DNA of 64,000 bases from Neorhodopirellula pilleata (GTDB lineage: Bacteria; Planctomycetota; Planctomycetia; Pirellulales; Pirellulaceae). The notes beneath the pieces are model-generated. The model saw only the letters and a program-made list of their open reading frames with translations. It was not told the origin of the DNA and ran no database searches. The DNA lies in contig NZ_SJPM01000005.1 of the NCBI RefSeq assembly GCF_007859915.1, positions 186,001-250,000 on the forward strand, written 5' to 3'. The position numbers and the translations under genes were made by a program. The stretch's first letter is position 1, and the number at the start of each line of letters is the position of its first letter. This document shows, piece after piece, positions 17,855 to 32,800 of this stretch.

Positions 17855-20800
17855 ATGCATCCCCCTTCGACCTCAAGTCTCATTATGCGACTCAAGTCCA
17901 CCCGCAACCATCAATCTTCCTCCCGATCCGATCCTCTTGGACCGACGCGGCGGAGTCGCCAACGACGAAATTTCGCCAGATTGATCGAATCACTCGAGCC
18001 CCGGCAAATGCTCGCTGCGGGGGTCAATCCCGTTGTCGTGATCCCCGGCTTTGGTGGCACGTTCGCCGATGTTTACGATTCGACGGGAAACCTTGAGGCG
18101 GACGCTCCGGAACGTTTAGACGAATGGTACACCCACCGTGGGCTCGAGCCGAGCAAACTGGCCTTGGAGCCTTTCGGCCAGATCTACCAAAACATCGTCA
18201 AAACATTGGACAACATTGGCTACAACAGCGAAGCCGATGTCCTTGCCGATTCCAATTTGAATCAAACTCTGTTTGTGACGACTTGGGATTGGCGTGTGCC
18301 CGTCGCTCCGGTCGACGGAACCAACGATGGGTTGGTGTCGGCGAGCTACGCCGACATCACCGATTCGACGTTCGACACCGGCTTGGACTATCTGGCCCAC
18401 ACACTTCAAGCGGTCCGAGCCGCCAATCCGACCGCCACTGCGGTGGACTTGGTCACGCACAGCACCGGCGGGTTGATTGCTCGCGCCTATTTGCAAAGTG
18501 CCGCTTACGGTCTCAATGGCCTGCTTCCGGTGGGTAACCTCGTGATGGCTGGCGTGCCCAATCAAGGTGCGTCGGACCCGTGGAACTTATCACTCGACGA
18601 TTGGGCCAGTTCGGTCGAGTCGCGGGCCGCGGCGCGGTTAGTCGATCAAGCCTACACGCGCCTTCAAGATACCATCAATTACCCGAACGGGATTCAAGGG
18701 CCGAATCCGACCGACCCGCTCGATGACATTACCGATCCAGACGTTGATCAACGAGAATTCGTCCAACAATACGTCGGCGCGCTGCGTCATCTATTGCCGA
18801 CGTATCCCTCGATTGATTTAAACAACGATGGCAACTTCGAAGCGATCACAGCGACCAACACACCCGAGCCCGGGTTGTTCAATGATCTGTTGCTCGACCT
18901 GAATGCCAACGGCAATGCTTATATCGATTCAACGGTCGCGACATCGGTGGTTTATAGCACCGAATTCAAAACCAATGATCGGCTGCTTCGGAAGACCGGA
19001 CCGGACTCGTCCCAGTTCGTTGACAATGAGATCTTGCCTTTCACCGACTTCCTCGGCCGATTTCCGGATGAAAACGAAATATGGTACGAGGATCTCAGCA
19101 CTCTCAATGGAGGTGACGCGACCGTCCCTACCGAATCGGCGTTTGGACCGTTCGAGAACGATAGCAATCCGAAACTCTCACTGATTCCGATCACCGCCGC
19201 GTTATCCGGAGGCGATCCGGTCATTCACACCGACTTGGTCATCAATGAGTACTCGCAATCGCAAATCATCGCAGCGATCGGAGCTACCGCGACGTCCGGC
19301 GAAATTGAGACAGGGTTGAAGCTGGGCAAGGCCCAGTCCGTCGCCCGTACGTTGGCGTTAGGGATCGTTGATTTCGACGATTTGTTTGCGGAATTGAAGA
19401 TGACCGCTGAAGACATCTCGTCCTTCATCGTTCAACTCGGAGATGCCCTTGAAACGCTAGCTGATCGATTGAACGTGCCCGGTGGCATTCCGTTCGTCAA
19501 CGACGCCATCAGCACCATCGCGGACTTCACGAGCCAAACCGGGGCGCTTGCCAGCAAGCTTTACGAGAACGCGTCGATCGTGGGCGATGCGGATGTGTTG
19601 CCGAACAACGGTGTGCTGACATCGGACGCTTCCTTCGTGGTGCGACTCGACAACGAAGATCCCGTCAGCGTGACGATCCCGGCAATCGCCACCTCAACCA
19701 ACACGAATCTCGACGACCTGTACATCGATATTAACGCGGCCATCGCGACGGCGGGTCTCGCCGCACGAATCGTCGCCCAGCGGCCCACCGGTGATGATGC
19801 GGGTAAGATCGCCATCAAGACGACGGACCCATCCCAGGCAACGACGCTCGATGTGTCGACGCTGCGACTGACCGGCGAACGTCCCGCACCTTCAAGTGGA
19901 AGGCTCGGAAACGATGTCAGTTTCCGGGTGACGATCAACACCAAGAATCTCGATGAACCGGTAACGCTCGAAGTTCCGGTCACCGCCGACGCGACGCGAT
20001 CGAATACCCAGTTGCGTGATCTCGTCCGTGATATCAACAACGCAATGGGAGTCGACATCGGCGACGGAACGTTGCTGAATGAATTATTGTTCGCGACCGC
20101 CGTTGGTAATGTCATTCGATTGTCAGCCGTCGATGGAACGACCACGGAAATCGCAACCGAAGGTGGCTTGGAATTCGGATTCGCCTCCTCCCAGTCCAGC
20201 GATAGCAATCCGGCAGCCGATGTCTTGGGATTGGGCGTCTCGCAATCTGGAAATGCAAAACTAGCGTTCCGTGGACTTCAAGATTTCATTGATTTGATTA
20301 ACGGAATCTTGCCTGTACAAACCACGTTGGCTTACGACGAAGCTCATCACCGAGTCACGTTTGGGATCCAGCTTGAAGAAACCTATCGTCAATCGATCAA
20401 TCTGGACTTTTCCGAAGCCGTGGATCTAGGTTTTGCGGACTTGACCTTGGCCGGTGGCGGGGACGCGGTCTTTGAGGTCGAAGCCGGATTAAACTTGTCA
20501 CTCGGCATCGATCTGGATCGCGAAGGTGACGGACAAACCATCACCGACGCCACTTTGCTTTCCGATTTGCGTGATCCGGTCAGTATCAAAGTGGGGCTGA
20601 CTTCAGCGGGCAATGCCATCCAAAACGCGGGCACCTTGGGTTTGTCCGTCAAACGATTCGGTCAAACGACCACGACCGAGAATATCTCGATCGACGCGAA
20701 CGCGATCAGTGACAACGTGAACGTCGAAGATCTATCGTTTGACCTGACCGACGCGTTGGAAGCCGCCGGGCTGGACATCGTTGCCAAAGTCGTCGGTGAG

Positions 20801-23800
20801 AAATTGGTGCTCGTGTCCCAGGACACCGAGATCAACTCGCTATCTATCACGACGTCCGCGTTCGGCTTCACCTCCGGCCAAACGAGTGACCAAGCCGATC
20901 TCGTCATCACGTTGACCGACGGATCGATCAATCACGTCGTGCTAGATGGCGCCGAAACGATCGGCGATATCAAAACCAAGATCGAAGCGGCAGCCGATGT
21001 CACGGTTGAGTACGTCGATGATCGTCTGCAGATTGTCGACAACAGCTCATCGGTGGCCGATCGTCGCTTGGTGATCACAGCCGCATCAGACGAGTTCGGC
21101 ACCAGCAGCGCGGGCGGTGGATTGAAAATCCTTGGTTCGACCAGCGCCGAGGATGACGCGAACACGGGTGACTTCAACGAACAATCTACATTACTGGGCG
21201 ATCACCTATTGCTAGCGCCGATCAGCAATCAGTTTGTGATCGACACGACGGCCAGCTCCCTTTACGCCAACGCAACGATCGATGCGGCTGACATCGACCT
21301 CAGTGCGTCGTTGGGTTTGTTGGAACTGGGCATTGAAGACGGCTACTTCGGTGACGTGGCCGTACTGAGCGAAGCGAATCCGAACGCGACTGGCTTTTCG
21401 ATCGCCGCCGGACTGAGCATTCCCGACAACGGCGATGGCGACGGCGTAATTCGACTGAGCGACTTCGGCACGGACGGATTGCGGGATGCATTGTCCGGCA
21501 TCTCGCCAACATTCACCTACGGCGGAACCGCCACATTCCCGCTCAACATCCCGTTGCTTCCCGGCGAATCGCCAACGATCACGCTGACGCTTCGTCAGGA
21601 TCCCGGCAATCCCTTGCGGCCGAAGTTTGACATCGACGCACCCAACGTCGAAGACTTAATCTCTAGCTATCAAAATCTGTCGTTGTCGGACATCGCCGGG
21701 ATGCTGCGCGAAGTCGTTGGGATGCTTCGCGACAGTGACATCGAGGGACTCAATACGACCATCCCCGTCATCAATCAGACGCCTAACGATTTGTTGGACT
21801 TCACCGACGGATTGCTGGCCGTCGCCGATCGCTTAGTCGCCCAACCCGATGCGGACGCACTGCGTGGATTGCGAGATCAATTTGCCGAATTGATCCCTCT
21901 GACCAACGCCTCGCCCGAGCTACTCCAAGAACTCTCGAGTTCGCTCGATCGCGTCAGCCGGGCGATCGATCCGATACACAATTATCGACTCACGATTACC
22001 AATGGTGCCGGCGGTTCGTCCCGAACGGAGGTGCTCGCCGACAACGCGACGGCATTCGACGTGCAAGATGCGATCAACGTGGCGATGGGGGTCAGCGACG
22101 CGGTGACGGTGACCGGGCGCGCCGGTGGCCCATTCACGTTCACGTTCGACGAATCGCTCGGCGATGTGTCGATCGCCGCTAACAGTCCATCCGGCTTGGT
22201 TGTTCAGTTCGAAACGACCACGACCGGTGTGTTGAACACCACCGCCACGGTGCTTCGGTCAGAGCTCTTGACCACGGGTGGACTAGTCGCCGCGTTGTCG
22301 GACCTGAACGCGACTTTGAATTCTCTCGATGCCGCCGATGTGGACGTCACCTCGCTGACGCCGATCGCCCAACAGATGTCCGGTGGGGTGCTGTCGACCG
22401 GCAATCTAAGTGCCTATCTTTCCGAGTTGATCAGTGCCGAACTCGGCCTTCCCGTTGCGACCACGATTTCGTTTCTCGCAACCGATGGATCCAACGATCA
22501 CGACACCGTGAAATTGGAATTGGACATCAATCCCAATGTCACCCGTAGCGTCGGATTCGATCTGTCACTGGGCGACTTCGGGCCCGTGACGATTGGCTCG
22601 GAAGGCAATCTGGATGTGACCATCGGTGGTATGATCGATTTGAATGTGGGGTTCAACTTCGACACGTTGACGCCATACGTTTTCAATGACACTCGCTTTG
22701 CCATCACCGCCGAGATCGATTCCGAACTCGACGTGACCGCAACCATCGGCGGTTTCTCAGCCGGCCTGGATGGCGGCGCTGCCTTGCACCGAGTCGGCAA
22801 CGATTCGATGCCCGCTAGCATCACTGTGTCAGTCGATTCATTGCTTTCGCCTTCGGATGCCAACACCATCGGGGCGATCCCCATTTCTCAATTCTTTAGC
22901 GGCGGCATCAGCGATGCGTTCGACTTCACCATCGACGGTGAGATCAATGCCAACTTCGATGCCACGCTTCCCGGCCAGAACATCACCGATGCGATCCAGG
23001 TCAACTACACCCTCGCCGGTCCCAATCCGACGATAGACTACACCAACTTGACCGCAGGCGTCAACGCTTACTTGGCTGGTCTCACCGACTTGAGCAGCAT
23101 GAGCTTGGATCAATTGATTTCGGGAACGCGAACAGTACTCAATACGATCGAAACCGGCTTGACCTCGGATCTGTTGTCCAACATCCCGTTGATCGGCGAC
23201 GGCGTTGACATGAGTGCCAGCTTTATCGGCCAACTGCAATCGATGCTCAATGAGTTTGAACAGCTCGTGAACGCTTCGGACGATAGCGTCGATGCTTTGT
23301 TGAGCGAGATCCAGTTGGTGATCTTCGATGCACTCGGCCCCGCTGGGGCGGGCATGTTGAAACTCAATCCGTTGTTCCATGACGATCCGTCGCAATCCAA
23401 CGGGACCGAAGTTGCCGATCATCGTGATGTGGAAGTTTCGCTAACGGATTTCTTGACCACACCGCCCGCCGAAACCGAATTCCTGATCAACCTGCAATTA
23501 GCCGGACGTGATGTGATCGACGCTGATTTCGATCTCGGTCTTGACGCGGTCATCTTCGAATTCGAAACCCAGGGCGGCGTTGAACTGTCGTGGGATTACG
23601 ACTTCAACTTTGGTTTCGGGATCAACTTGCGAGACGGGTTCTTTTTCCAACTGAATGAAAACACCAGCCTGGACGCCAGTGGCTTTAGCGACGGCACGGG
23701 CGGTTCCCCTGAAATCAGTCTGAACGCACAAGTCAATTTGAAGCCCGGCACCTCGCTCAAAGGAGAACTGTTCTTTTTGAATATGTTCGCTGAGAGCAAT

Positions 23801-26800
23801 CCCATTGAAGACTTCAATTCCAACGGTGTAATCGACGCGGAACTCAACGAAGCTTCCGACGGAATCGACTACAACCGTGACGGGGACATGAACGATGTGC
23901 TGACCGAATCGGACAGCAATGGCGACGGGCGGCTGTCACGTGGTACCGGTCTGAGGGGCGAGATCTTCATCGATGTCAACAACCCCGACGGTGACGCGAA
24001 GAATCGTTTGTCGTTTGGCGACCTGAGAAGCAACGCACCGCTGTTCAGCGCGGGGATTCGCACGAACGCCTTCGTTGACGTGGCCCTACGGGCGGATACG
24101 GACGTGAGCGAACTTCCGGCACTGACGACGGATTTGACCGTGGACTGGGCGTTGTCTTACAGCACGACGGCGGGCATGGTCGGCGGACTGCCTGAAGTCG
24201 CGTTCCGCGATGTTTCGCTGGATTTGGGCAGCTTCTTTGAAACGATTGCCGGCCCCGCATTCGAGATCTTTGAAGAATACCTTGAGCCCGCACGCCCGAT
24301 CATCGATTTCCTGCGTGGGGAAGTCCCTGGGTTCAGTGATTTGTCTCGCGAGGTCGGGGGCGGCCCGATCACGTTCTTAGATCTCGGAGCCTACTCGTCG
24401 GGACAAGCCAAGAATCTTGCGAAAGCACGTCAAGCGCTCAATGTGATCAGTGGCATATTGGACGCCGTCGACTCGATCAAAGGCTTCTCGGATGCGGACG
24501 GTTTGATCATCAACTTCGGGACGTACCACGTCACCGGAAATCCGTCGAGTGCTTCCAATGAGACCTTAGGAACCGGCAATGGAGCGATCGGGCAAACACT
24601 CCCACTGGATCATTCCGCCAGTCCAAGCAAGGCGATCACCGTTACGGCGGGTGGTGTTGTTGTCGACACCGATGATTACGAGATCATTCATGAACGTCAC
24701 GGCGGTGTGCCATCGACATCGATTCGATTCAAGACCGGACAAACCGGTACGATTCGGGCCAGCTACACGTACACGGCCGACCAGCTCGACGTAACCGATG
24801 GTAACACTCCGATTCGCGTCTCGGGCAGTCAACTCAGCGGCGCCGTCGCGGGCGGAAGCGGAGGCGGTATCTCCGAAGACGTTATGGCAAAAACTTCCGG
24901 TCGCACACGTTCGACCTTGTCGAAACTGAACCGATCGTCCAGTAGCGACGGGTTCGGTTTGAAAATCCCATTGCTCTCCGACCCGACTAACATTTTCAAA
25001 TTGTTAACCGGGCAAACCGCCGATTTGCTTCAGTGGGACATTCCCGAGCTGGACTTAAGTTTCCCGTTCTCGACCAAGTTCGGACCGTTGGGGCCGACAC
25101 CCATTTTCGCCAAGGTAAGTGCTCAGCTTGATGCGAAGTTGGACTTCTCGCTGGGATTTGATACCCGTGGAATCTCGGGCACCGGATTCTTCCTGGATGG
25201 ACTTTACTTTGGCGATCTCGAAGACGTCACCAGTGGCGCCGACATCAATGAAGTTGAGCTGGGACTGCGGCTTAGTCTTGGCGTCGGCATCGATCTACTA
25301 TTGGCCAGCGTCTATCTGGTCGGCGGGGTTCGCGGCGATGTGAACTTCAACTGGAATGACCTCGATGGCAATGGCAAGTTGTACTTGGACGAACTGGTCG
25401 ATTTGGCGAAGATTCGCCCGCGGTACGATGTTGATCCAGCTCTCCGGCAATTTATCTTGAGTCAGTTCGGAATTGACATTGCGTCGCTCGAGCCTCCCCA
25501 CATTCCAGGATTGTGTGTTTTTGATGTCAACGGAGGGTTGAACGCGGAAGTGGGAATCGAATGGGACGTGACCATCGATAGCGGTTACATCCCAATCATT
25601 GATGAGAATATTTTCAGCTTCAACTACAGTTGTGTTCCGTCGGTCAATGTCGCCACCTTGACCCAAGGCGATGCTGATTTCGCCGATGGCACCTTGGTCT
25701 TGAATGCGGGCCCTAACGCGAGCGAGCGCGACCCCGGTCGCAGCGTCGATGATGCGGAAACATTTGAAGTCCGGCAACGCGTGGTCGATGGAATCGACAC
25801 GGTCGAAGTCTACTACGATCTGGCGATCCCCGGGGGGACCGTCAAGGTTTCGCGGCAATATCTCGCCTCGTCGGTCCGCGAGATCCACTTCGATGGCGGT
25901 TCAGGCGACGATGTCTTGATCGTCGATGCCAGCGTCTCGTCAAGCATTCCCGTCACGATGATCGGTGGCGCGGGGAATGACACGTTGATCGGGCACGACG
26001 GCGACAACACATTCGTAGGTGGTTTGGGTAACGATACGATCCAAGGTGGCACCGGCGATGATGCTTACTTGTTCGAAAACGGTTGGGGCGATGACACCAT
26101 CTCGGATGCCGAAGGAACCAACGACCGATTTGATTTCAGCGCCGTCACCTCGAATTTGACCGTGACGCTCGGCAGTGTCCGCATCGAGGGTAGCGCTGGC
26201 GACAGCGTCTTGAATCCCGATGGTGAATTGGTCGAAGGCATTGAATCGTTGGTCGCCGGCGCAGGCGTCGACACTCTGGTCCTCAACGAAGCCGCGGGAG
26301 CCACCCGACTTTGGACCATTGATGGCCCATTCGGAGACGGAAACATCGATGAGGAGTTCTACTTCTCACGCTTTGAGAACTTGACGGCCGGTGCTCAGGA
26401 CGACGTTTTCGCATTTGTGGGTTCGGGCAAAGTTTCTGGCTTGATCGATGGCGGCCAAGGCGATAACACGATCTCCTATGCTAGTGTCAGCGGCCCGGTC
26501 GAGGTTGATCGCAGATCATCGACCGCCACGTCATTAGGCCAATACGCCAACATCGATGCGTTTGTCGGAAGTGGCCATATCGGCGACACGCTGTTGGGTG
26601 CCAACTCGGTCGCGACTTGGAATGTGACTGGAACTGACAGCGGCAACATCGATGGGTCACTACGATTTACCGGTTTTGAAAACCTCACGGGCGGTGACGC
26701 CGACGATGCCTTCGTCGTCGCCGCGAACGGCCGGATCACGGGGGCATTGCTGGGGTCTCGTTCATTGAACGCGAGTGACAGTGATACGCTCGATCTATCC

Positions 26801-29800
26801 GCCAAGACGACCAAGATCACGGCCACGATTAGCGGACGCAATCAAGGTCAAACGAGTGGAGCGACTGAGGTAACGTTTGAGCGCATTGAGAATATGACGA
26901 GTGGACCGGCCGATGATCATTTCGTTGTCAATTCACTCGCCGGATTGACCGGAATGATCGACGGTGGCGACGGCGAACAGGACCATCTCGACTATTCGGC
27001 TTGGACCAGCCGCGTTGCGGTCAATCTCGAAACCGGCGTCAACCAAATCGGCACCGTAGCCGGCATGGAGTTCTTGACCGGTGGTTCCGCCGGCGACACG
27101 TTGACGGGCAATCTGTCTGACAACCGAATCATCGGTTTGGCCGGAGATGACACGATCCACGGCAAGGCCGGACGCAATGTCTTGATCGGTGACTCGGCCA
27201 CCTTCGGCGCAGGAACAATCGAAACGACCACGGCCACGTCGGGCAACGACATTATCCGTGCCGACGACGGCGATAACCTGGTCCTACCCGGTAGCGGCAG
27301 CGACACCGTTATTCTGGGAAGCGGTAACAATCGCGTCTTGGGCGACCAAGGCATCATCACGCTGTCGAGCGACATCGTGGTCGACATGGAAACCACCACC
27401 CTCGGTGGTGGCAACGACACGATCACCCTTGGCAGTGGTAATAATTTGGTGATCGCCGGGGAAGGCGACGATCAAATCACGATCGGTTCCCCCGGAACAA
27501 CGGGGAACAATGTGATCATTGGCGGAGCCGGTTCGATCGACCGACTCGGCAGTCGGACGACTGCCGTAACCAGCCAACCCAGCTCCAGATCGGACAACGA
27601 CACGATCACCAGCTACGACGGAGTCGATGCAATCATCGGCGGTGGCGGGGACGATACGATCCTCGCAGGTTCCGGCGATAACTATGTGCTCGGCGATGAT
27701 GGCGTGATCCTTTTTGCGGCGGGATTGCCGGTCAGTTCGACGCTCGTCCCGACGGCAATGGATGGTCATGATCGCATCGCGACCGGAAGCGGTCGAGATT
27801 TCATTTTTACCGGCAACGGCGACAACACCGTCCTCGCTGGTGCCAACCGAGATGAAGTCGTCGGCGGCAGTGGCATCGACAACATTGATGGCGAGGCTGG
27901 AGATGACTGGTTGGTCGGCCTGCTCGGCAATGACAACATCAAGGGTGGTGCGGGCAATGATGTGATCTTTGGTGGCCTCGCACTGGGGACTCCAGCCGAT
28001 TACGACGACGCAAGTGACTTCACGACACTCTCAATCGTGGATGCCGCCGAAGCGGAACACGGTGCGATCTTCAATCCGGTCCGCGTTCCTCGAATCGTGA
28101 ACGACCTTTCGATCGACGGAACCGCCGGCGATGGTCGTGATGATCTTGATGGCGGTGACGACGACGACGTGATCTTTGCCGGGGCCGACGCCGACACGAT
28201 CCTCGGCGGCAGCGGATCGGATTACATCGACGCAGGTGCCGGTTTGGACACGGCTGCTGGGCAAGGCGGCGACGATATCGTCCGCGGCGGCGAAGGTGGC
28301 GATGTGATCCTAGGCGGTTTGGGCACGGATATTCTGCTCGGTGATGGCGGCGACGACGAGTTGCGCGGTGAAAGCGGCTACCACGGCCAGCGATTGTTCG
28401 GCGGTGACGGGCGAGATTCTCTTTATGCCTTCGGAACGAACTCCTCCGCCGACGGGGACCAACTCTTCGGCGGCGCCGGTGGAGACTTCCTTTACGGGGC
28501 CGATCGAAAAGAACTCCTCGTCGGTGGCAGCGGCAACGACTTCATTCAAGGCGCCGCCGGCCAGGACACGCTGATGGGCGGAAGCGGCGAAGATCAACTC
28601 TTCGGTGGTGACGGCAACGATACGATCTGGGGTGGCGCCGGCACCGACTACATTGACGGGCAATCAGGCGCGGACAAACAGTACGGCGGCAGTGGTATCG
28701 ATCTGTTTGTGCTCGAAATCAATCCCAATACGACCGATACCATCGATGGTCACTTCGGCAACGAAAGCCCAAGCGACGTCGCCGACGACAACGCCACGGA
28801 CATTTTGACGATCGACGGAACGACCGGCAACGATACGATCCTGATCGGTGAACAGGGCGGCCAGGCTTCGGTCCGTTACAACGGTATCGCGATTCCTATC
28901 GCGATGCTCGATAGCAACGGCGGTTTGCTCGTCGAACAATTCCGAATCGCAGGCTTGGCTGGCAACGACACGATCGGGTTCTACACCGACCTCGCCGTCC
29001 GTTCGGGAGCACTCGCACCGGTGGCGGGTTTGAACACGCTCGACCTCACTTTGTTGTCCGATCGTTCCAATGATTTCGTTGGCGTATTCGACGGAAATAG
29101 CGGCAACGATGTGTTGATCGGCTCGGATGGTCGCGATCGTCTCGACGGCGGAATCGGCAGCGACACCGCCTTTGGCTTCGGCGGCAACGACCGGCTGTGG
29201 GGCGATGGCGGTGGCGGAAGTTCGAATGATGTCGACACGCTTTATGCAGGTCAAGGCAACGATGATCTGATCGGAGGCCAAGGGCGGAATCGACTCTACG
29301 CCTGGAGCTTTGATCCGTCCAAGGACGCCAGTGCGTTTGGTGTCTTCGTCGACGGCAATGGTGAATTGGTCGCGGATAATCCGTCGGGCACACTCGATCA
29401 AGAAACCACCGGACTGAACCGGATCCTGGGCAGCAGTAGCGATGACAGCCTCTACGGAGGCACAACGCTCGACTTCATGTACGGCAACGGCGGCAGCGAT
29501 GTCCTGTACCGCTCCGACGGCACGACGTTTGAATCGATGGACGGCGGCTTGGCGGGCGATCAATGGAAAGAGTACGCCAAGGAATCCGATCAAGTTTGGT
29601 ACGTCGGCGGCAGCAACGCGGCGGATCAGATCAACGTCGACTTCGTCACCGAACCTGGCCTTTTGGCCGATCATCACTTGATCACGCGTCTAACGGACAA
29701 CAACGGCAACTTCAGTTTCAGTGCGCAAGTCAGGCTCGACTTCACCGCATCGGACGGCGAAGGCAACGAAGTATGGAGTGCCGCCGACTTGCAGTTCAAA

Positions 29801-32800
29801 TTAAATCAACTGCTTAGCGAAACCGATCCCGAAGCGCGAGGTCAAGCGTTGGACACCATCGCGACCTCTGCCACCGAAATCACCGATTCCGAATTGATCG
29901 CTCAAATTCTGCCACCCGAAGGCGACTTTCTCGTGATCCTGATCGATGCACTCGGCGGCAACGATTCAATCACCGTCGGGCCAACCGTTCAGAAGACAGT
30001 TTGGATCGACGCGGGAGCAGGCGATGACATCGTCGACATCCGCAGCGGCAACGCGATCTTGGTGGATCGTGCGGAGAACTCATTGGGTTCGACGGGATTG
30101 AGGAGTCGCAACGACATCCCGGATCAAGCATTCAACTTATTAGCGTCAAACACATCTGGAATCAACACGACCTTCAACGGCCACGCAGTCGACGACGGTC
30201 TGGTGAGCTTCACGGGGCTTTCGATCGACAGCCCGACGGACGTCGATTGGTACTCCTTTACCTTGAATGAAACGCCCACAGCGGGTTCACGCATCGAACT
30301 CGCCAGCGGTTCGCCAATCGACAGTCTCGGTTTGGAACTTTTTCGACAGGGACCCGACTCCAACTTAGCTCTCAATGAATCCAACTTGATTCCTTGGAAC
30401 TCGGGTACATCGTCGGGAACCATGGGTGAGATCGCTTTGCAAGCACCACCCCGTGGTCGATACATCCGTATCCGCAACAATGGCACCGAAAGCCGCGGGT
30501 TGCACCTGGGCGAAATCGAAGTATTCGCGCCCGGTGTCACCCCCAGTGCGAGCTATGATAATTTGAATGACCTGGCCCTCTCCTCCAAGGGCGCGAGTCT
30601 CGAATCAATTACCGGTATGGTGCAGCATGGCAATGCGAACAGCTTGCTGGATGGGGATGGAGAAAGCGGCTTGGCAACCTACACATTGACGTCTGGTGTG
30701 GGCAACGAAATCGAGATTGATCTCGGTCGAGTCGTTGACATCGGTTCAATACGTTTGTGGCAGCGTGACGATTCTGTTGGGACCCATACTCGTTTGTCCG
30801 ACTTCACCGTGTCGGTGCTCGCGGATAACGCGGGTGTGCCCGGTTCGATAACGCAAGAGTACTCTTACCCGGGACAGGTTCCGAGTACTGAGCCGGCTAA
30901 GTTCAATACGACACTGGTTAATCTGGATGTGGGCACCGAGTATTTTTTGAAGGTCAGCAGTCCCAACATCGTGCCAACGCTCTACGACCTTCGATTCAAC
31001 CTGCAAGCATTGTCCGAAGCGCAGATCGATGCGTTGGACGAACCACGGTCGATCAACATGTCCTTGCGAGCCGATACCGAGCGGCGTGACGTGATCTTGG
31101 GCGGACCCGGCAACGACATTCTCAGCGGCGGTGCGGGCGAAGATTGGATCTTTGGCAACGAAGGCAACGACGTGTTGACCGGTGGTCAAGACCGCAACGC
31201 GAGCGACTTGTTGTTTGGTGGCCCTGGCGATGACACGTTCCAGATCATCCCCGATGCATTGCCCTTGCTTGGCAATCAGCCGGGAACCAATTTCGATCCG
31301 GCAACCCAGACCTACCTACCGACCTTCAGCGAACAACTCATCGGCGGCGAAGGCACCGACCGGGTGCTTTTCCTGGGCGGGGACACGGATCGTCGCGGCT
31401 TTGATGTGCCCGATTACGTCTCGATGCGTTACAACACCGGACTGCATCGATACGAATTCACCAGTTTAGTGTGGGACATCGGGTTGCAAGAGTACCGAAC
31501 CACCACCGACGCGGAGGGCCGAACGGTTTACGAACAGCAGTTCATGTTCTACCAAACCCGAGACGTCGAGCGGACTCATTTCTTGCTAGAGAATGGCGAC
31601 GACGTTTTACGGTTAGATTCCGGATTCCAATTCTTACCGCTCGACGGAACCTTTGACGCGAGCCTCTACGAAGCGTGGGGGATGGACCGCGGCGACTACG
31701 AACAAGGGGCTTTTGAGTCAATCATCATTGACGGCGGAGCCGGCGATGATTTCCTCTTCGGCAGTCCAACCGCCGACGTCATCACCGGCGGGGCGGGTGA
31801 CGACTTGATCGCCGGTGGCCTTGGTAGCGACGAGATCGACGGAGCGGGTGGTGAGGACACCATCTTTGGAAATATTCTGGACACGAGTGTCGTGGCGGAT
31901 CCCTATCCCTATGTGCCTCCGCAACCACCGTTCTTCCAGTTCCTTGATTTTGAGGACGAATCGTACCGCTATGAGCTGGCGGTACCGTTCATAGATCTCA
32001 CCGAGCCGGGACGAGCTGGTGTTGACTTCAATACCAACGGCCCCGTTGGTGAAATCAGTGAAATCGCCTTCGGGCTCGAAAACCAAGCTTTGGGCTCTTT
32101 GAGTCCGTTACGCGCAATCGGGGATTTCAACGACGATGGCTATGACGACTTCGTCACATCAGGAATCGATCAGAGTTACGTGATTCTTGGGCCGGTCGAA
32201 CTTTCCGGCTTGGAATCGGTCGAGTCTTACGCTGAGATCATAGTTAGTCATGCGGCATTAGGAATTCCAGGCCAAGGCGTTGGTGACATTGATGGCGACG
32301 GTAAGGCAGATTTGAGTTTTGTTCGAAGCGATGGAAGCGATAATCTTGTTACTGTCGTATTCGGAGGCGGTGGTGCCGGAGTTAACGGGACAAACGCGGT
32401 TCAATGGCCCCGCCAATGGGATGCGGACTTTGCGAACAACACGCTTAACGATGAAAACTCGGCAACTATACGAATAGCTGGTAGCTGGCTTTCGAGTTCG
32501 CGTAATCTTTTGACACACACTCTTGAGATGACCGGTGACGGACTGGCTGATCTTGTTTTGATCGCCGATTCGACAACGGGTGCGGGCTCTCTTGTCACCG
32601 GAAAGTTTGATCTCGGGTATGTATTCTCGGGTAGTGACATTGCTCCAGGTGCTGACTTGCTTCAGTCCGATCGAATTGCCAGAATTCGAAGTGCTGATGA
32701 CTTGTCCATAATAGATTCAGTGATCGCCGGTGATGTCAATGGAGACGGTCTCGAAGAACTGTTGTTTGGAAATATCACCGCGACAGTTGATTTTGATCTC

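Noticed and set aside
23815..24030. Additional dockerin module in the middle of giant protein B
   Set aside because: The Asp-rich loops (NSNGVIDAEL, DSNGDGRLS) are calcium-binding-like but lack the duplicated loop-helix spacing of a dockerin. They are described only as EF-hand-like.
28664..29677. 337-codon minus-strand frame opposite the RTX region
   Set aside because: It is antisense to a clearly conserved repeat-rich coding region. Its translation has no recognisable domain and reflects codon bias of Gly/Asp-rich sequence.
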